Source of the DNA: JASHVB01 sp049522565
GTDB lineage: Bacteria > Pseudomonadota > Alphaproteobacteria > Acetobacterales > Acetobacteraceae
Assembly (NCBI GenBank): GCA_049522565.1
Contig: JBEKNT010000240.1
Coordinates: 1-10,368 of the forward strand
DNA: 10,368 nt
Reading direction: 5' to 3'
Shown: piece by piece, positions 1-6,176 of the stretch
Position numbering within the stretch: the first letter of the stretch is position 1
How the letters are laid out: every line of letters begins with the position of its first letter
The notes under the pieces: model-generated
Told to the model about the DNA's origin: nothing
The model's input: only the letters and a program-made list of their open reading frames with translations
Database searches by the model: none
Translations under genes and position numbers: made by a program

Positions 1-337
1 GTGGTAGCGGTTGGGCGGAACCGGACGACCCGTTCAGAGACGCATACGGCAGCCCGGCCTTTTGTTCAGCGTCGCGATACATGGCCTGGAGAGCCACGTC
101 GCATTTGTCGGCCGCGGTCAATGACTTCGGATCGAGCGTTATCAACGACAGGCAACGTAACCGGTACTGGTCGAAATACCAGTCGTCCAGCCGGGCGCGC
201 GCCTCCATCTGCCGGTGGAACTGCTCGTCCGATTGCTGCTGCCCTGATTGCTGCTCCTCGGGATTTGGTGGGCTGTACCCAAATGGCTCACAAGCAGCCG
301 ACGCCAGGCAGATCGTAAACAGAAGCGGAGATTTCAT
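1..337 (-). CDS. Hypothetical secreted or lipoprotein-like small protein, partial (runs off the left edge)
   Basis: The frame opens with ATG at 337 and stays open to base 1, giving at least 112 codons; the C-terminus lies outside the window. The N-terminus (MKSPLLFTICLASAACEPFG) has a basic residue, a hydrophobic core and a Cys at position 16. That could be a lipoprotein signal, but Ser instead of Leu at the -3 position makes the lipobox weak. A Gln/Glu-rich linker follows (about residues 28-46), then a region with two further Cys (RLRCLSL and ADKCDVAL). The start is supported by AAGGTGA, placed 6 nt upstream and overlapping the TGA stop of the preceding gene, so the two genes are probably translationally coupled. 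I do not recognise the family. An envelope location is inference from the N-terminus. Confidence 0.6.
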   Translation of the reverse strand, partial: MKSPLLFTICLASAACEPFGYSPPNPEEQQSGQQQSDEQFHRQMEARARLDDWYFDQYRLRCLSLITLDPKSLTAADKCDVALQAMYRDAEQKAGLPYASLNGSSGSAQPLP

Positions 338-343
338 GGTGTA

Positions 344-625
344 TCACCTTGGGTCGGTTGCCGCATCCACGCCAGACTGAATCAGGAGCCTACTCACCTC
401 TATCCCGTCTCGCCGCGCCGCCTCAGCCTCCGGTGGCGGTGGCGCCAGTAGCAGAATATCGCGCAGCACCTCCCGCTGCTCGTCAGTGAGCTGATCGATG
501 TCGATCGGCGGCGGCACGGCGACGCGATGCGCCATCGGCTGCTCGGGCTTGCCCTCCGCACGCTCTACCAGCTTGTCCGCAGCGACCGCACAAAGTTCAT
601 ACCGTGCGGGCCGCGGCACCCTCAC
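344..625 (-). CDS. Small hypothetical protein upstream of and coupled to the lipoprotein-like gene
   Basis: The stop TGA (344-346) is 6 nt from the start of the next gene and forms part of its ribosome binding site. The C-terminal 63 residues look protein-like: a helix around DQLTDEQREVLRDILLL, a PPPP turn, then a charged helix. The start is uncertain. GTG at 625 keeps the plausible segment RPARYELCAVAADKLVERAE; ATG at 535 would give 63 residues. The most upstream ATG at 685 is unlikely, because translation from there would run through the perfect GC-rich hairpin at 648-674. No known domain is recognised. No signal peptide or membrane segment is seen, so the product is probably cytoplasmic. 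Confidence 0.45.
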   Translation of the reverse strand: MRVPRPARYELCAVAADKLVERAEGKPEQPMAHRVAVPPPIDIDQLTDEQREVLRDILLLAPPPPEAEAARRDGIEVSRLLIQSGVDAATDPR

Positions 626-647
626 CCGCGTCGCTACTGCTCCGCGA

Positions 648-674
648 CCTCTCCCGCGCGCAGCGCGGGAGAGG
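648..674. terminator. Perfect 11-bp GC-rich hairpin downstream of the permease gene
   Basis: CCTCTCCCGCG (648-658) pairs without mismatch with CGCGGGAGAGG (664-674) around the 5-nt loop CGCAG. It begins 11 nt beyond the permease stop on the minus strand. There is no T-tract on either side, so it is not a classical intrinsic terminator. It resembles the dispersed CTCTCCCGC...GCGGGAGAG intergenic hairpins that are common in alphaproteobacterial genomes. Protection of mRNA 3' ends or weak termination are both possible. Confidence 0.55.
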
Positions 675-685
675 TTATCTCGCAA

Positions 686-2263
686 TCAATCCGCCTCCGC
701 CGCCTGATGCAGCTCTACCGGATGCGGATGGAACTCGGCGTATTTCGACAGCGTGAACAGGATCCCCGCGACGCCGAGATACGCCACCGCGACCGCAGGG
801 GAGCTGCCGATACCGATCGCCTCGCCATGAATGAACCCGAAGAACGTAAAGATCGTTCCGGCAAACGCGAAAGCGGCAGCCTTTTCGAACTCGCGATCGA
901 TGATGAAGACGGTAATCGCGCCCAGGATGATGCCGGCAAGCGTGGCACCGCCGCCGAGCGTCTCCAGCCCTTTGTACAGCACGCCCACCTGCGCCAGCTT
1001 GGCATCGCCGATCGCGGCGGCGCTGGTGCCGGCGGCACCAAGCGCGTTGTCGATCTGGGTCTTGCCCCAGGCGGCAAGCTGCGGCAGCAGCGCCAACACA
1101 ATCGCCGGCGCGTGGCGGTGCGGCGATTCCTGGAACGCCTGCGAGCCGATCAACATGCCGATGTAGAGCAATATCGGCAGAATGGCGACGACCGGGATCA
1201 CCGCCATCATCACGGAGATGATGCCAAACCAGGTCAGCACCAGCACGATGATTCCCGTCACCGCGGAGTAGCCCATGCGCCCGCCCATCGCCTTCCAGCC
1301 GGGATGGCCGATATAGACCGCGTTGATGAACGGGTTGCCGAGCAAACAACCGATCAGGCTGATCACCCCATCGGCCGTGAGCACGCGCGTAGTCGGGAAC
1401 GGATCGCCGGCGGCAGCGGCGCTCTCGACGTTGTCCAGCGCCTCGATCAGATCATAGATGCCGAACGGGATCGCGGTGACCAGAATGACTCCGAGATACT
1501 TGAATCCGCCGAACACGTGACCGACCGCGGGGAGCGGGAACGAAAAGCCGAAATTCGACACCGACCCCAACATCTTGGCCACCGTAAGGCCGCCGTAGCC
1601 GAGGCCGAACAGATTCGATACCCAGGCGATCAGCGTGCCCACCGCGATGGCAACCAACCCACCTGGCACGCCGCCGAAATATTTGACCCCGCCGAACCAG
1701 TTGGCCAGGATCACCGCGAAGCACACCACGCCGATCACCGGGGTGGTAAACACCTGCGCCGCGGGGCTCATCGCGATGAAGGTGATCGAGATTCCGGCAA
1801 GCGATCCCAACAAGGCGGCGCGCGGCGTGATCTTGCGGATATAGGGCCCGACGAAGCCGCCGATCATCAGCACGAAGCTCTGGATGAACACCCAGGTCAG
1901 CCCGGCTTCCCAGGCCTGCACCGGGTCTTTCGTCGCGATCAGGATGGGCAGCATCACCACGAAGGTGACGACGAACATGTGCGGCACGCTGATGCCGGAC
2001 GGCAGCGCACAGACATCGCTGCGGCCGGTCTGCTTGGCCAGGCGGTACGCCAGGAACGCATAGTAGCAGGTGCTCAGGCACAGCATCAGGCCCAGCGCGG
2101 GCAGGATGCGGCCGAACACCATCTGATCCGGCATCTTCAGCACGAAGCGCAGCAGTCCGGTCAACACCAGCACATTCACCAGGATGTTGGTGCCGAACCC
2201 GAACAAGGCATTCCAGTCGCCGGGGACCCAGAACCTGGGCTTGCTCAGCATCGTCGCGCTCAT
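686..2263 (-). CDS. AzgA/NCS2-like nucleobase-type permease
   Basis: This is a 525-residue inner-membrane transporter with many hydrophobic segments from residue 20 to 505. It shows the general signature of the xanthine/uracil (NCS2) superfamily, closest to the AzgA type. There is a glycine-rich FGGVPGGLVAIAVG stretch at 196-209, and a helix with acidic residues (YDLIEALDNVESA, 270-282) where AzgA proteins carry their substrate-site acidic motif. It is followed by ADG...GCLLGNP and GGRMGYSAVTG (297-337), which match the family's ADxxGTxxGxxxG and GGRTGLxAxxxG region in layout. ATG at 2263 is chosen because AGGAG lies 7 nt upstream; the longer frame adds about 60 Arg/Gly-rich residues that belong to the end of the hydrolase gene. 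It follows that gene by 23 nt, so the two form an operon. The substrate is unproven: a purine, pyrimidine, or a triazine- or biuret-like breakdown product. Relatives are sometimes labelled only 'regulator' in databases. Confidence 0.85.
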   Translation of the reverse strand: MSATMLSKPRFWVPGDWNALFGFGTNILVNVLVLTGLLRFVLKMPDQMVFGRILPALGLMLCLSTCYYAFLAYRLAKQTGRSDVCALPSGISVPHMFVVTFVVMLPILIATKDPVQAWEAGLTWVFIQSFVLMIGGFVGPYIRKITPRAALLGSLAGISITFIAMSPAAQVFTTPVIGVVCFAVILANWFGGVKYFGGVPGGLVAIAVGTLIAWVSNLFGLGYGGLTVAKMLGSVSNFGFSFPLPAVGHVFGGFKYLGVILVTAIPFGIYDLIEALDNVESAAAAGDPFPTTRVLTADGVISLIGCLLGNPFINAVYIGHPGWKAMGGRMGYSAVTGIIVLVLTWFGIISVMMAVIPVVAILPILLYIGMLIGSQAFQESPHRHAPAIVLALLPQLAAWGKTQIDNALGAAGTSAAAIGDAKLAQVGVLYKGLETLGGGATLAGIILGAITVFIIDREFEKAAAFAFAGTIFTFFGFIHGEAIGIGSSPAVAVAYLGVAGILFTLSKYAEFHPHPVELHQAAEAD

Positions 2264-2286
2264 TCCGCCACTCCTTTCCGAATCCG

Positions 2287-2970
2287 TTAGAGAGTGTCCG
2301 CCGCGGCGCCCTGAAGCGCCGCGATCACGTCCTTGCTGCTGCCGACCCAGCCGAAGATGCCGCCCTGCGCCTTGATCATTTTGAGGCCCGCCTCCTGGAA
2401 TTCGGGGAAATAGGAGCCGACGCAGTCTTCCGGCACGAAGCACTCGTAGCCGCGATCGTTAGCCTCACGCACCGTGGTGTTGACGCAGACTTCGGTGGTC
2501 ACGCCGGTGACCACGAGCTGGGTGATGCCGCGATTCTGCAAAATGGCGTGCAGGTCGGTGGCAAAGAACGCGCCCTTGCCGGGCTTGTCGATCACCGGCT
2601 CGCCTGGCGCCGGATAGAGTTCGGCGACGATGTCGTGGCCCGCCTCGCCGCGCACCAGGATGCGCCCCATCGGGCCGGGATCGCCGATGCAGATGGCACT
2701 GCGCCCGCGGATTTTCTTCGCCGGGGGGAGGTCGGCGAGATCGGGCCGATGCCCCTCGCGCGTGTGCATCACCAGCAGCCCGGCAGCCCGCCACGCGGCA
2801 AGCAACCGGCGGTTCGGCTCGATGGTACGGCGAAGCTGCGACACGTCATTGCCCAGCATCTCGCCGAAGCCCCCGGGCTCCAGGAAGTCGCGTTGCATGT
2901 CGATGATCAGCAGCGCGACATGCCGGGGATCGAGCGCGAATGGATAGGGCTCGGCCGGAATCTCGGTCAT
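2287..2970 (-). CDS. Isochorismatase-fold cysteine hydrolase, BiuH (biuret amidohydrolase)-like
   Basis: A 227-residue amide hydrolase of the cysteine (isochorismatase-like) family. The expected Asp-Lys-Cys triad is present: D24 in LLIIDMQRDF, K129 in DKPGKGAF, and C162 in GVTTEVCVNTTVREANDRGY. HTREGHRPDLADLP (69-82) and GDPGPMGRILVRGE (96-109) strongly recall biuret amidohydrolase BiuH and the related triuret hydrolase. From memory of BiuH (triad D36, K142, C175; specificity Gln215) the offsets fit, and Q202 in AQGGIFG would match Gln215. Such enzymes split one amide bond and release ammonia; biuret gives allophanate. The protein is cytoplasmic, with no signal peptide. ATG at 2970 has only a distant GAGGGA upstream, so the start is slightly uncertain. 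It leads an operon with the permease 23 nt downstream. No allophanate hydrolase or cyanuric-acid hydrolase is in view, so the exact substrate is open; ureidoacrylate or another acylurea is the main alternative. Confidence 0.85.
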   Translation of the reverse strand: MTEIPAEPYPFALDPRHVALLIIDMQRDFLEPGGFGEMLGNDVSQLRRTIEPNRRLLAAWRAAGLLVMHTREGHRPDLADLPPAKKIRGRSAICIGDPGPMGRILVRGEAGHDIVAELYPAPGEPVIDKPGKGAFFATDLHAILQNRGITQLVVTGVTTEVCVNTTVREANDRGYECFVPEDCVGSYFPEFQEAGLKMIKAQGGIFGWVGSSKDVIAALQGAAADTL

Positions 2971-3309
2971 GACGGGCTGCCGTCCCTCGCGATGCCGGTC
3001 AGTGGCCGCCCCGGAGACCGTGGCATGTCGGATTCGACCCCTCTCCCACGCATTTGATGCGCCTCAGCAGCAACGTTGACTTGCAACCCGCATGCCATAC
3101 GGAGCGGTGACGCCGGCATTGCCGCACCGGCACGTGCCAGCAACCCGGGCGATCCCATGATCCTGTGCCGATTAGGAACGGAGGCGTACGCTGCGCTTCC
3201 CGCTGGCTTTGGGCTTGCTCCTGCTGGCGACGGCATTTTGCCCGGGCGAGCGAAGCGCCCGTCGGCCCGAATACTCGGAGACAAATGCGGGCAGACGGCT
3301 ACGCGTGAG
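2971..3309. other. Gene-poor stretch upstream of the hydrolase operon
   Basis: No convincing intact gene is seen on either strand. It must hold the promoter of the hydrolase-permease operon, but no clear -35/-10 pair stands out on the minus strand. Visible structure includes a small CGCAT-TTG-ATGCG hairpin (3049-3061), next to a lone CCCTCTCCC half of the type of hairpin seen at 648-674, and a larger hairpin at 3243-3261. A plus-strand frame from about 3188 begins like a signal peptide but lacks a usual start codon (see findings). Confidence 0.5.
3243..3261. terminator. GC-rich hairpin beyond the solute-binding protein relic
   Basis: CGGGCG (3243-3248) pairs with CGCCCG (3256-3261) around the loop AGCGAAG. 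It is of the GGGCGCTTCGCTCGCCC kind often found between genes in proteobacteria. It lies downstream (minus sense) of the decayed binding-protein gene. No T-run follows, so a role in termination is only possible. Confidence 0.3.
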
Positions 3310-3798
3310 TCATGTGAGCCGGCACGGGACGGCGCTGGCACCGCCGCCGCGAACGGTTGCCGGCGCGCCGACCAGGGGAACGACATGCCGGCGTCGCGAC
3401 AGGCGATGACCGTGCAGCAGAGCAACGAACAGCTTGATCCGTTTGGTGTCCATCGGCTGCATCACGCCGGTGGGAAACACCTGCTTGACGGCGAAGTATT
3501 CGATGTCGGCCACGTCGTAGGAACGTGGCCGCGTCACCGCCTGCCGGGTCACCGCATCGGTGTCGAGCGCGGTCATCTGCAGGGTGAAGCCGAGACCCTG
3601 CTTCACCTTGCCGGCGATGGCGTTGCGGTTCGACACGCCGGTGCCGAACTGGCGGATCGTGACGTTCTTGATGTTCTGCGCCCAGATGGTGGGAAACCCG
3701 CTGATCGTGCCCGATCCGGCCGCGGCACCCAGCGTGGCAAGCCCGGCGGTCTACAGCAAACTGCGGCGGCCGAGATGACGGCGAGCTAGGGTGGACAT
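3310..3798 (-). pseudogene. Broken ABC transporter substrate-binding protein gene (polyamine/spermidine type)
   Basis: ATG at 3798 is preceded by GAGGAAG. The first codons give a twin-arginine-like leader (MSTLARRHLGRRSLL), then TAG at codon 16 (3751-3753), probably from a CAG codon. The same frame continues with TAGLATLGAAAG and a mature N-terminus, GTISGFPTIWAQNIKNVTIR, typical of family-1 solute-binding proteins of polyamine-type ABC importers. Family likeness continues through PRSYDVADIEYFAVKQVFPTGVMQPMDTKRIK, to about codon 122 (near 3432). From there to the stop at 3310 the sequence is Arg/Pro-rich and unlike the family. Intact members are roughly 350-420 residues, so about the last three quarters is gone. 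The broken signal peptide and the lost C-terminus both point to a dead gene. No permease or ATPase gene is adjacent. The wild-type protein would have been periplasmic. Confidence 0.8.
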
Positions 3799-3840
3799 GG
3801 GCGAGGCTTCCTCTGGCTCTCTGGGCTGGGACAAAGACCG

Positions 3841-3889
3841 GGCACGCGCCGTGCCATGCGCAGCGCGGCTGCGTCGCACTGCCGGCACG
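3841..3889. other. Alternative stem-loops upstream of the binding-protein relic
   Basis: GGCACG (3841-3846) pairs with CGTGCC (3850-3855) over a 3-nt loop. A second GGCACG (3884-3889) could pair with the same CGTGCC, so the two folds exclude each other. The element lies about 45-90 nt upstream of the relic's start codon on the minus strand, where a leader RNA would be. In DNA this rich in G and C such pairing can arise by chance. Confidence 0.2.
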
Positions 3890-4022
3890 GGCCTTACCGC
3901 GCCACAGCGGGCAAATGCCCTGCCATGCGGCAACGAATGGATAGAATTCGGTCACCGGCGCCGGCTGGCGGCGCCCCGCCCGGGGGGATGTCGCAGGCGG
4001 CCCATCGCCCGGCAACGGCACC

Positions 4023-4514
4023 TTAAAAAATCCCGCTCGCCATTCCCGCGGCCATCGCCGCGCCCAGTTCCGCGCAGCGGTCGAGGTCGACGGCCCCGAT
4101 CAGCTTCGGCGCCAGAATGGCCTCCGGCGTCTGCGCGCGGGTGCACACGATCAGCGGATCGGCGATGGCGCGCAGCCGCCAGCCGGTGGCGATGCGCCGG
4201 GCCTGGCGCGCGGCATTCTCGCCATCCGAGCCGGCACAGATCAGCATCGCATAAGGCCGCCCGTTGATGCGATCGAGCACCGGGTAATAGGTGCGGTCGA
4301 AGAATTCCTTCATCTCCCCGGCCAGCGCCGCAAGATTCTCCGGCGCCGCAAAAATGTACCCGTCGGCCGCCAATACGTCCTCCGCCTGCGCCGCCGCTGC
4401 GGACAGCAGTCGCACCCGGATGTCCGCGTCGCCGCCGGCGCCACGTTGGGCGGCCTCGGCCATCTGCCGTGCGCCGCCGGTGCGCGAATGGACCACGATC
4501 AGCAGCGTCTTCAT
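4023..4514 (-). CDS. Flavodoxin-like / NAD(P)H-dependent FMN reductase family protein
   Basis: A 163-residue single-domain protein with a flavodoxin-type fold. Beta-strand 1 plus the phosphate loop reads LLIVVHSRTGGARQMAEA (4-21), the S/T-x-T-G-x pattern that holds the FMN phosphate. YIFAAPENLAALAGEMKEFFDR (53-74) matches the second FMN loop and helix of WrbA-like flavoproteins, and AMLICAGSDGENA (89-101) fits the third. It probably binds FMN and carries out two-electron or one-electron reduction in the cytoplasm; the electron partner is unknown. The length fits the family. The upstream GGAG is 14 nt from ATG, so ribosome binding looks weak. It is transcribed away from the cyclopropane synthase gene across a structured 244-bp gap. 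It ends in a short T-rich codon run next to the stop. Confidence 0.8.
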   Translation of the reverse strand: MKTLLIVVHSRTGGARQMAEAAQRGAGGDADIRVRLLSAAAAQAEDVLAADGYIFAAPENLAALAGEMKEFFDRTYYPVLDRINGRPYAMLICAGSDGENAARQARRIATGWRLRAIADPLIVCTRAQTPEAILAPKLIGAVDLDRCAELGAAMAAGMASGIF

Positions 4515-4552
4515 GCGGTGTCACGCGGCTCCGGTAACTTATTCGTGATCGG

Positions 4553-4604
4553 GTCGTGCCGCTCACCACCGTCGGCGCCGAAGCTCACGACGGATCGGCA
4601 CGAC
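4553..4604. promoter_or_regulatory. Nested inverted repeat in the flavodoxin / cyclopropane synthase divergent region
   Basis: The outer arms GTCGTGCCG (4553-4561) and CGGCACGAC (4596-4604) are perfect over 9 bp. Inside them CCGTCG (4569-4574) pairs with CGACGG (4588-4593). On the minus strand a possible -10 (TATCTT, complement of 4610-4615) with TTCGGG 17 bp upstream would start transcription near 4603, exactly at the foot of this stem. It could therefore be a 5' leader hairpin of the flavodoxin mRNA or an operator. The promoter is a weak match. Confidence 0.4.
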
Positions 4605-4660
4605 GCCTGAAGATACCACGTCCGACCAGCTTCCCGAACATGCGCCGGCCGGGCTCTGCC

Positions 4661-4689
4661 GTCCCGTCCATGGGCCTGTCCCGTCCATG
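4661..4689. promoter_or_regulatory. Tandem 12-bp direct repeat, candidate operator
   Basis: GTCCCGTCCATG occurs twice without mismatch, at 4661-4672 and 4678-4689, with a period of 17 bp and the 5-bp spacer GGCCT. It sits immediately upstream of a candidate -35 box at 4694. Paired direct repeats next to a promoter are a usual arrangement for an activator or response-regulator site. The regulator is unknown. Confidence 0.45.
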
Positions 4690-4693
4690 TGCT

Positions 4694-4722
4694 TTGACGT
4701 TGCCCCATTGTTACGCCATGCT
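4694..4722 (+). promoter_or_regulatory. Candidate sigma-70-type promoter of the cyclopropane synthase gene
   Basis: TTGACG (4694-4699) is one base from consensus. A 17-bp spacer separates it from CATGCT (4717-4722), which matches TATAAT at 3 of 6 positions. Transcription would start near 4729, giving a leader of about 30 nt before the ATG at 4759. This also argues against the more upstream ATG at 4687 as the start codon. Confidence 0.35.
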
Positions 4723-4758
4723 GTCCCATCTCTGGTTCTACGGATTGGGGTCGGAGCA

Positions 4759-6018
4759 ATGCAGGCAGCCCTGGACGCGATTCTCAGGCGGTTCATCACC
4801 ATCGGGCGACTGACCGTTCGTTGGCCCGACGGTCGATTGGAAAGCTATGGCGGCCGGCCGGGACCGGAGGCCGGCATAACCATCCACACCAGCGGCGCGA
4901 TCCGCCGGCTGGTGCTGAACCCGGCGCTCGCCGTCGGCGAGTGCTACATGGACGGCACGCTGACGCCCGACGCGCGCGGCATCTACGACGTGCTGGACGT
5001 ACTGGTCAGCAACCTGTCGGCGAACGCCAAGAGCCTGCCGACCGCGGGGCTGTGGTCGGCGCTGCGGCTGCTGAAGCGCCGCATCGATCAATACAACCCG
5101 GCCCCCAGGGCGCGGCGCAACGTGGCGCACCACTACGATCTGAGCGGCCGGCTGTACAGCCTGTTCCTCGACCGCGACCGGCAATACTCCTGCGCGTATT
5201 TCCCGCACGGCAACGAGACGCTGGAGGACGCACAGGCCGCCAAGAAGCGGCACATCGCCGCGAAGCTCTGCCTGAATCGCCCGGACCTGTCGGTGTTGGA
5301 TATCGGCTGCGGCTGGGGCGGCATGGCGCTGACGCTGGCGCGCGACTATGGCGCGCGCGTCACCGGCATCACGCTGTCCACCGAGCAACTCGCCGAGGCG
5401 CGCAATCGTGCCACCGCCGAGGGACTCGCCGACCGCGTGTCGTTCGAATTGCTGGACTATCGGGCGATGGACCGCCGCTTCGACCGCATCGTCTCGGTGG
5501 GCATGTTCGAGCATGTGGGAGTCGGGTATTATCGGACGTTCTTCGACACGGTCGGGCGCTGCCTGAACCCGGATGGCGTGGCGTTGCTGCACGCGATCGG
5601 CCGCAGCGACTCGCCGGGTTCCACCAATCCGTGGATCGCCAAGTACATTTTCCCGGGTGGCTACTGCCCGGCGCTGTCCGAGGTGTTGCCGGCGATCGAG
5701 AAGAGCAGGCTGGTCACCACCGACATCGAAATCCTGCGGTTGCACTACGCCGAGACACTGCGTCACTGGCGCTGGCGGTTCGCCGCCAATCGCGACGCCA
5801 TTGCCTCGCTGTACGACGAGCGGTTCTGCCGGATGTGGGAGTTCTACCTGTGCGGCGCGGAACTGTCGTTCCGGCGTGAGGGCGGCATGGTGTTCCAGAT
5901 CCAACTCGCGCACGACCAGACGGCGGTGCCACTGACGCGCTACTACATCGGCGCGACAGAGCAAGCGATGGTTGCGCGGGACAGGTCGACGGCACTCACG
6001 GGACGCGACGGTAGCTGA
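4759..6018 (+). CDS. cfa: Cyclopropane-fatty-acyl-phospholipid synthase family methyltransferase
   Basis: A 419-residue S-adenosylmethionine-dependent enzyme of the CFA synthase family. It transfers a methylene group to the double bond of unsaturated acyl chains in membrane phospholipids, acting at the inner face of the cytoplasmic membrane. An N-terminal lipid-binding region (to about 110) precedes NVAHHYDLSGRLYSLFLD (121-138). The SAM motif VLDIGCGWGG is at 179-188 and GITLSTEQ at 203-210. The residues matching the E. coli active site (Cys139, Glu239, His266, Tyr317) appear to be C145 in YSCAYF, E251 in GMFEHVG, H278 in LLHAIGR and Y330 in LHYAETL. YIFPGGYCP (296-304) is also typical. ATG at 4759 is chosen because it follows GGGGTCGGAG and lies downstream of a promoter-like pair; ATG at 4687 would add 24 residues. 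The next gene downstream is convergent, so this is a single-gene unit. A paralogue acting on other acyl groups cannot be excluded. Confidence 0.9.
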   Translation: MQAALDAILRRFITIGRLTVRWPDGRLESYGGRPGPEAGITIHTSGAIRRLVLNPALAVGECYMDGTLTPDARGIYDVLDVLVSNLSANAKSLPTAGLWSALRLLKRRIDQYNPAPRARRNVAHHYDLSGRLYSLFLDRDRQYSCAYFPHGNETLEDAQAAKKRHIAAKLCLNRPDLSVLDIGCGWGGMALTLARDYGARVTGITLSTEQLAEARNRATAEGLADRVSFELLDYRAMDRRFDRIVSVGMFEHVGVGYYRTFFDTVGRCLNPDGVALLHAIGRSDSPGSTNPWIAKYIFPGGYCPALSEVLPAIEKSRLVTTDIEILRLHYAETLRHWRWRFAANRDAIASLYDERFCRMWEFYLCGAELSFRREGGMVFQIQLAHDQTAVPLTRYYIGATEQAMVARDRSTALTGRDGS

Positions 6019-6101
6019 TCGCTACGGGCGCCAGGCTCGAGCAATCTTCGTACGGGTGGGCGATCGCAACCGCGGTGCCGGCAATCGGCTGAACCCACCT
6101 G

Positions 6102-6117
6102 GCCGCGTTCACGCGGC
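6102..6117. terminator. Short hairpin after the cyclopropane synthase gene
   Basis: GCCGCG (6102-6107) pairs with CGCGGC (6112-6117) around a TTCA loop, about 83 nt past the stop. No T-run follows. It lies between two convergent genes, where termination is expected. Confidence 0.25.
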
Positions 6118-6136
6118 GAAACCCCGCGGCGCCCTT

Positions 6137-6161
6137 CCGGTTGCCTCGACCGCGCAACCGG
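6137..6161. terminator. 8-bp hairpin downstream of the DUF6455-type gene
   Basis: CCGGTTGC (6137-6144) pairs perfectly with GCAACCGG (6154-6161) around a 9-nt loop. On the minus strand it starts 15 nt after the stop of the DUF6455-type gene. It lacks a T-tract, so it is terminator-like rather than a textbook terminator. Confidence 0.35.
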
Positions 6162-6176
6162 GTTCCGCTCGCTCGC

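Noticed and set aside
527..2290. Long open frame on the plus strand across the permease gene
   Set aside because: Its product is an Arg/His/Asp/Gln-rich low-complexity protein, the usual antisense shadow of a membrane protein gene in GC-rich DNA. The minus-strand frame has the membrane segments and a good ribosome site.
3909..3920. GGGC-AAAT-GCCC mini-hairpin in the gap between the flavodoxin gene and the binding-protein relic
   Set aside because: Only 4 bp of stem and no T-run; expected by chance at this base composition.
4687..4758. Upstream ATG that would add 24 residues to the cyclopropane synthase
   Set aside because: It lies inside the second direct-repeat copy and before the candidate -35 box. 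The ATG at 4759 has a nearby GGAG and gives the usual family N-terminus.
4738..5964. Long open frame on the minus strand opposite the cyclopropane synthase gene
   Set aside because: The plus strand has all catalytic motifs of the family. The opposite frame is Arg/Gln/Val-rich without any recognisable domain.
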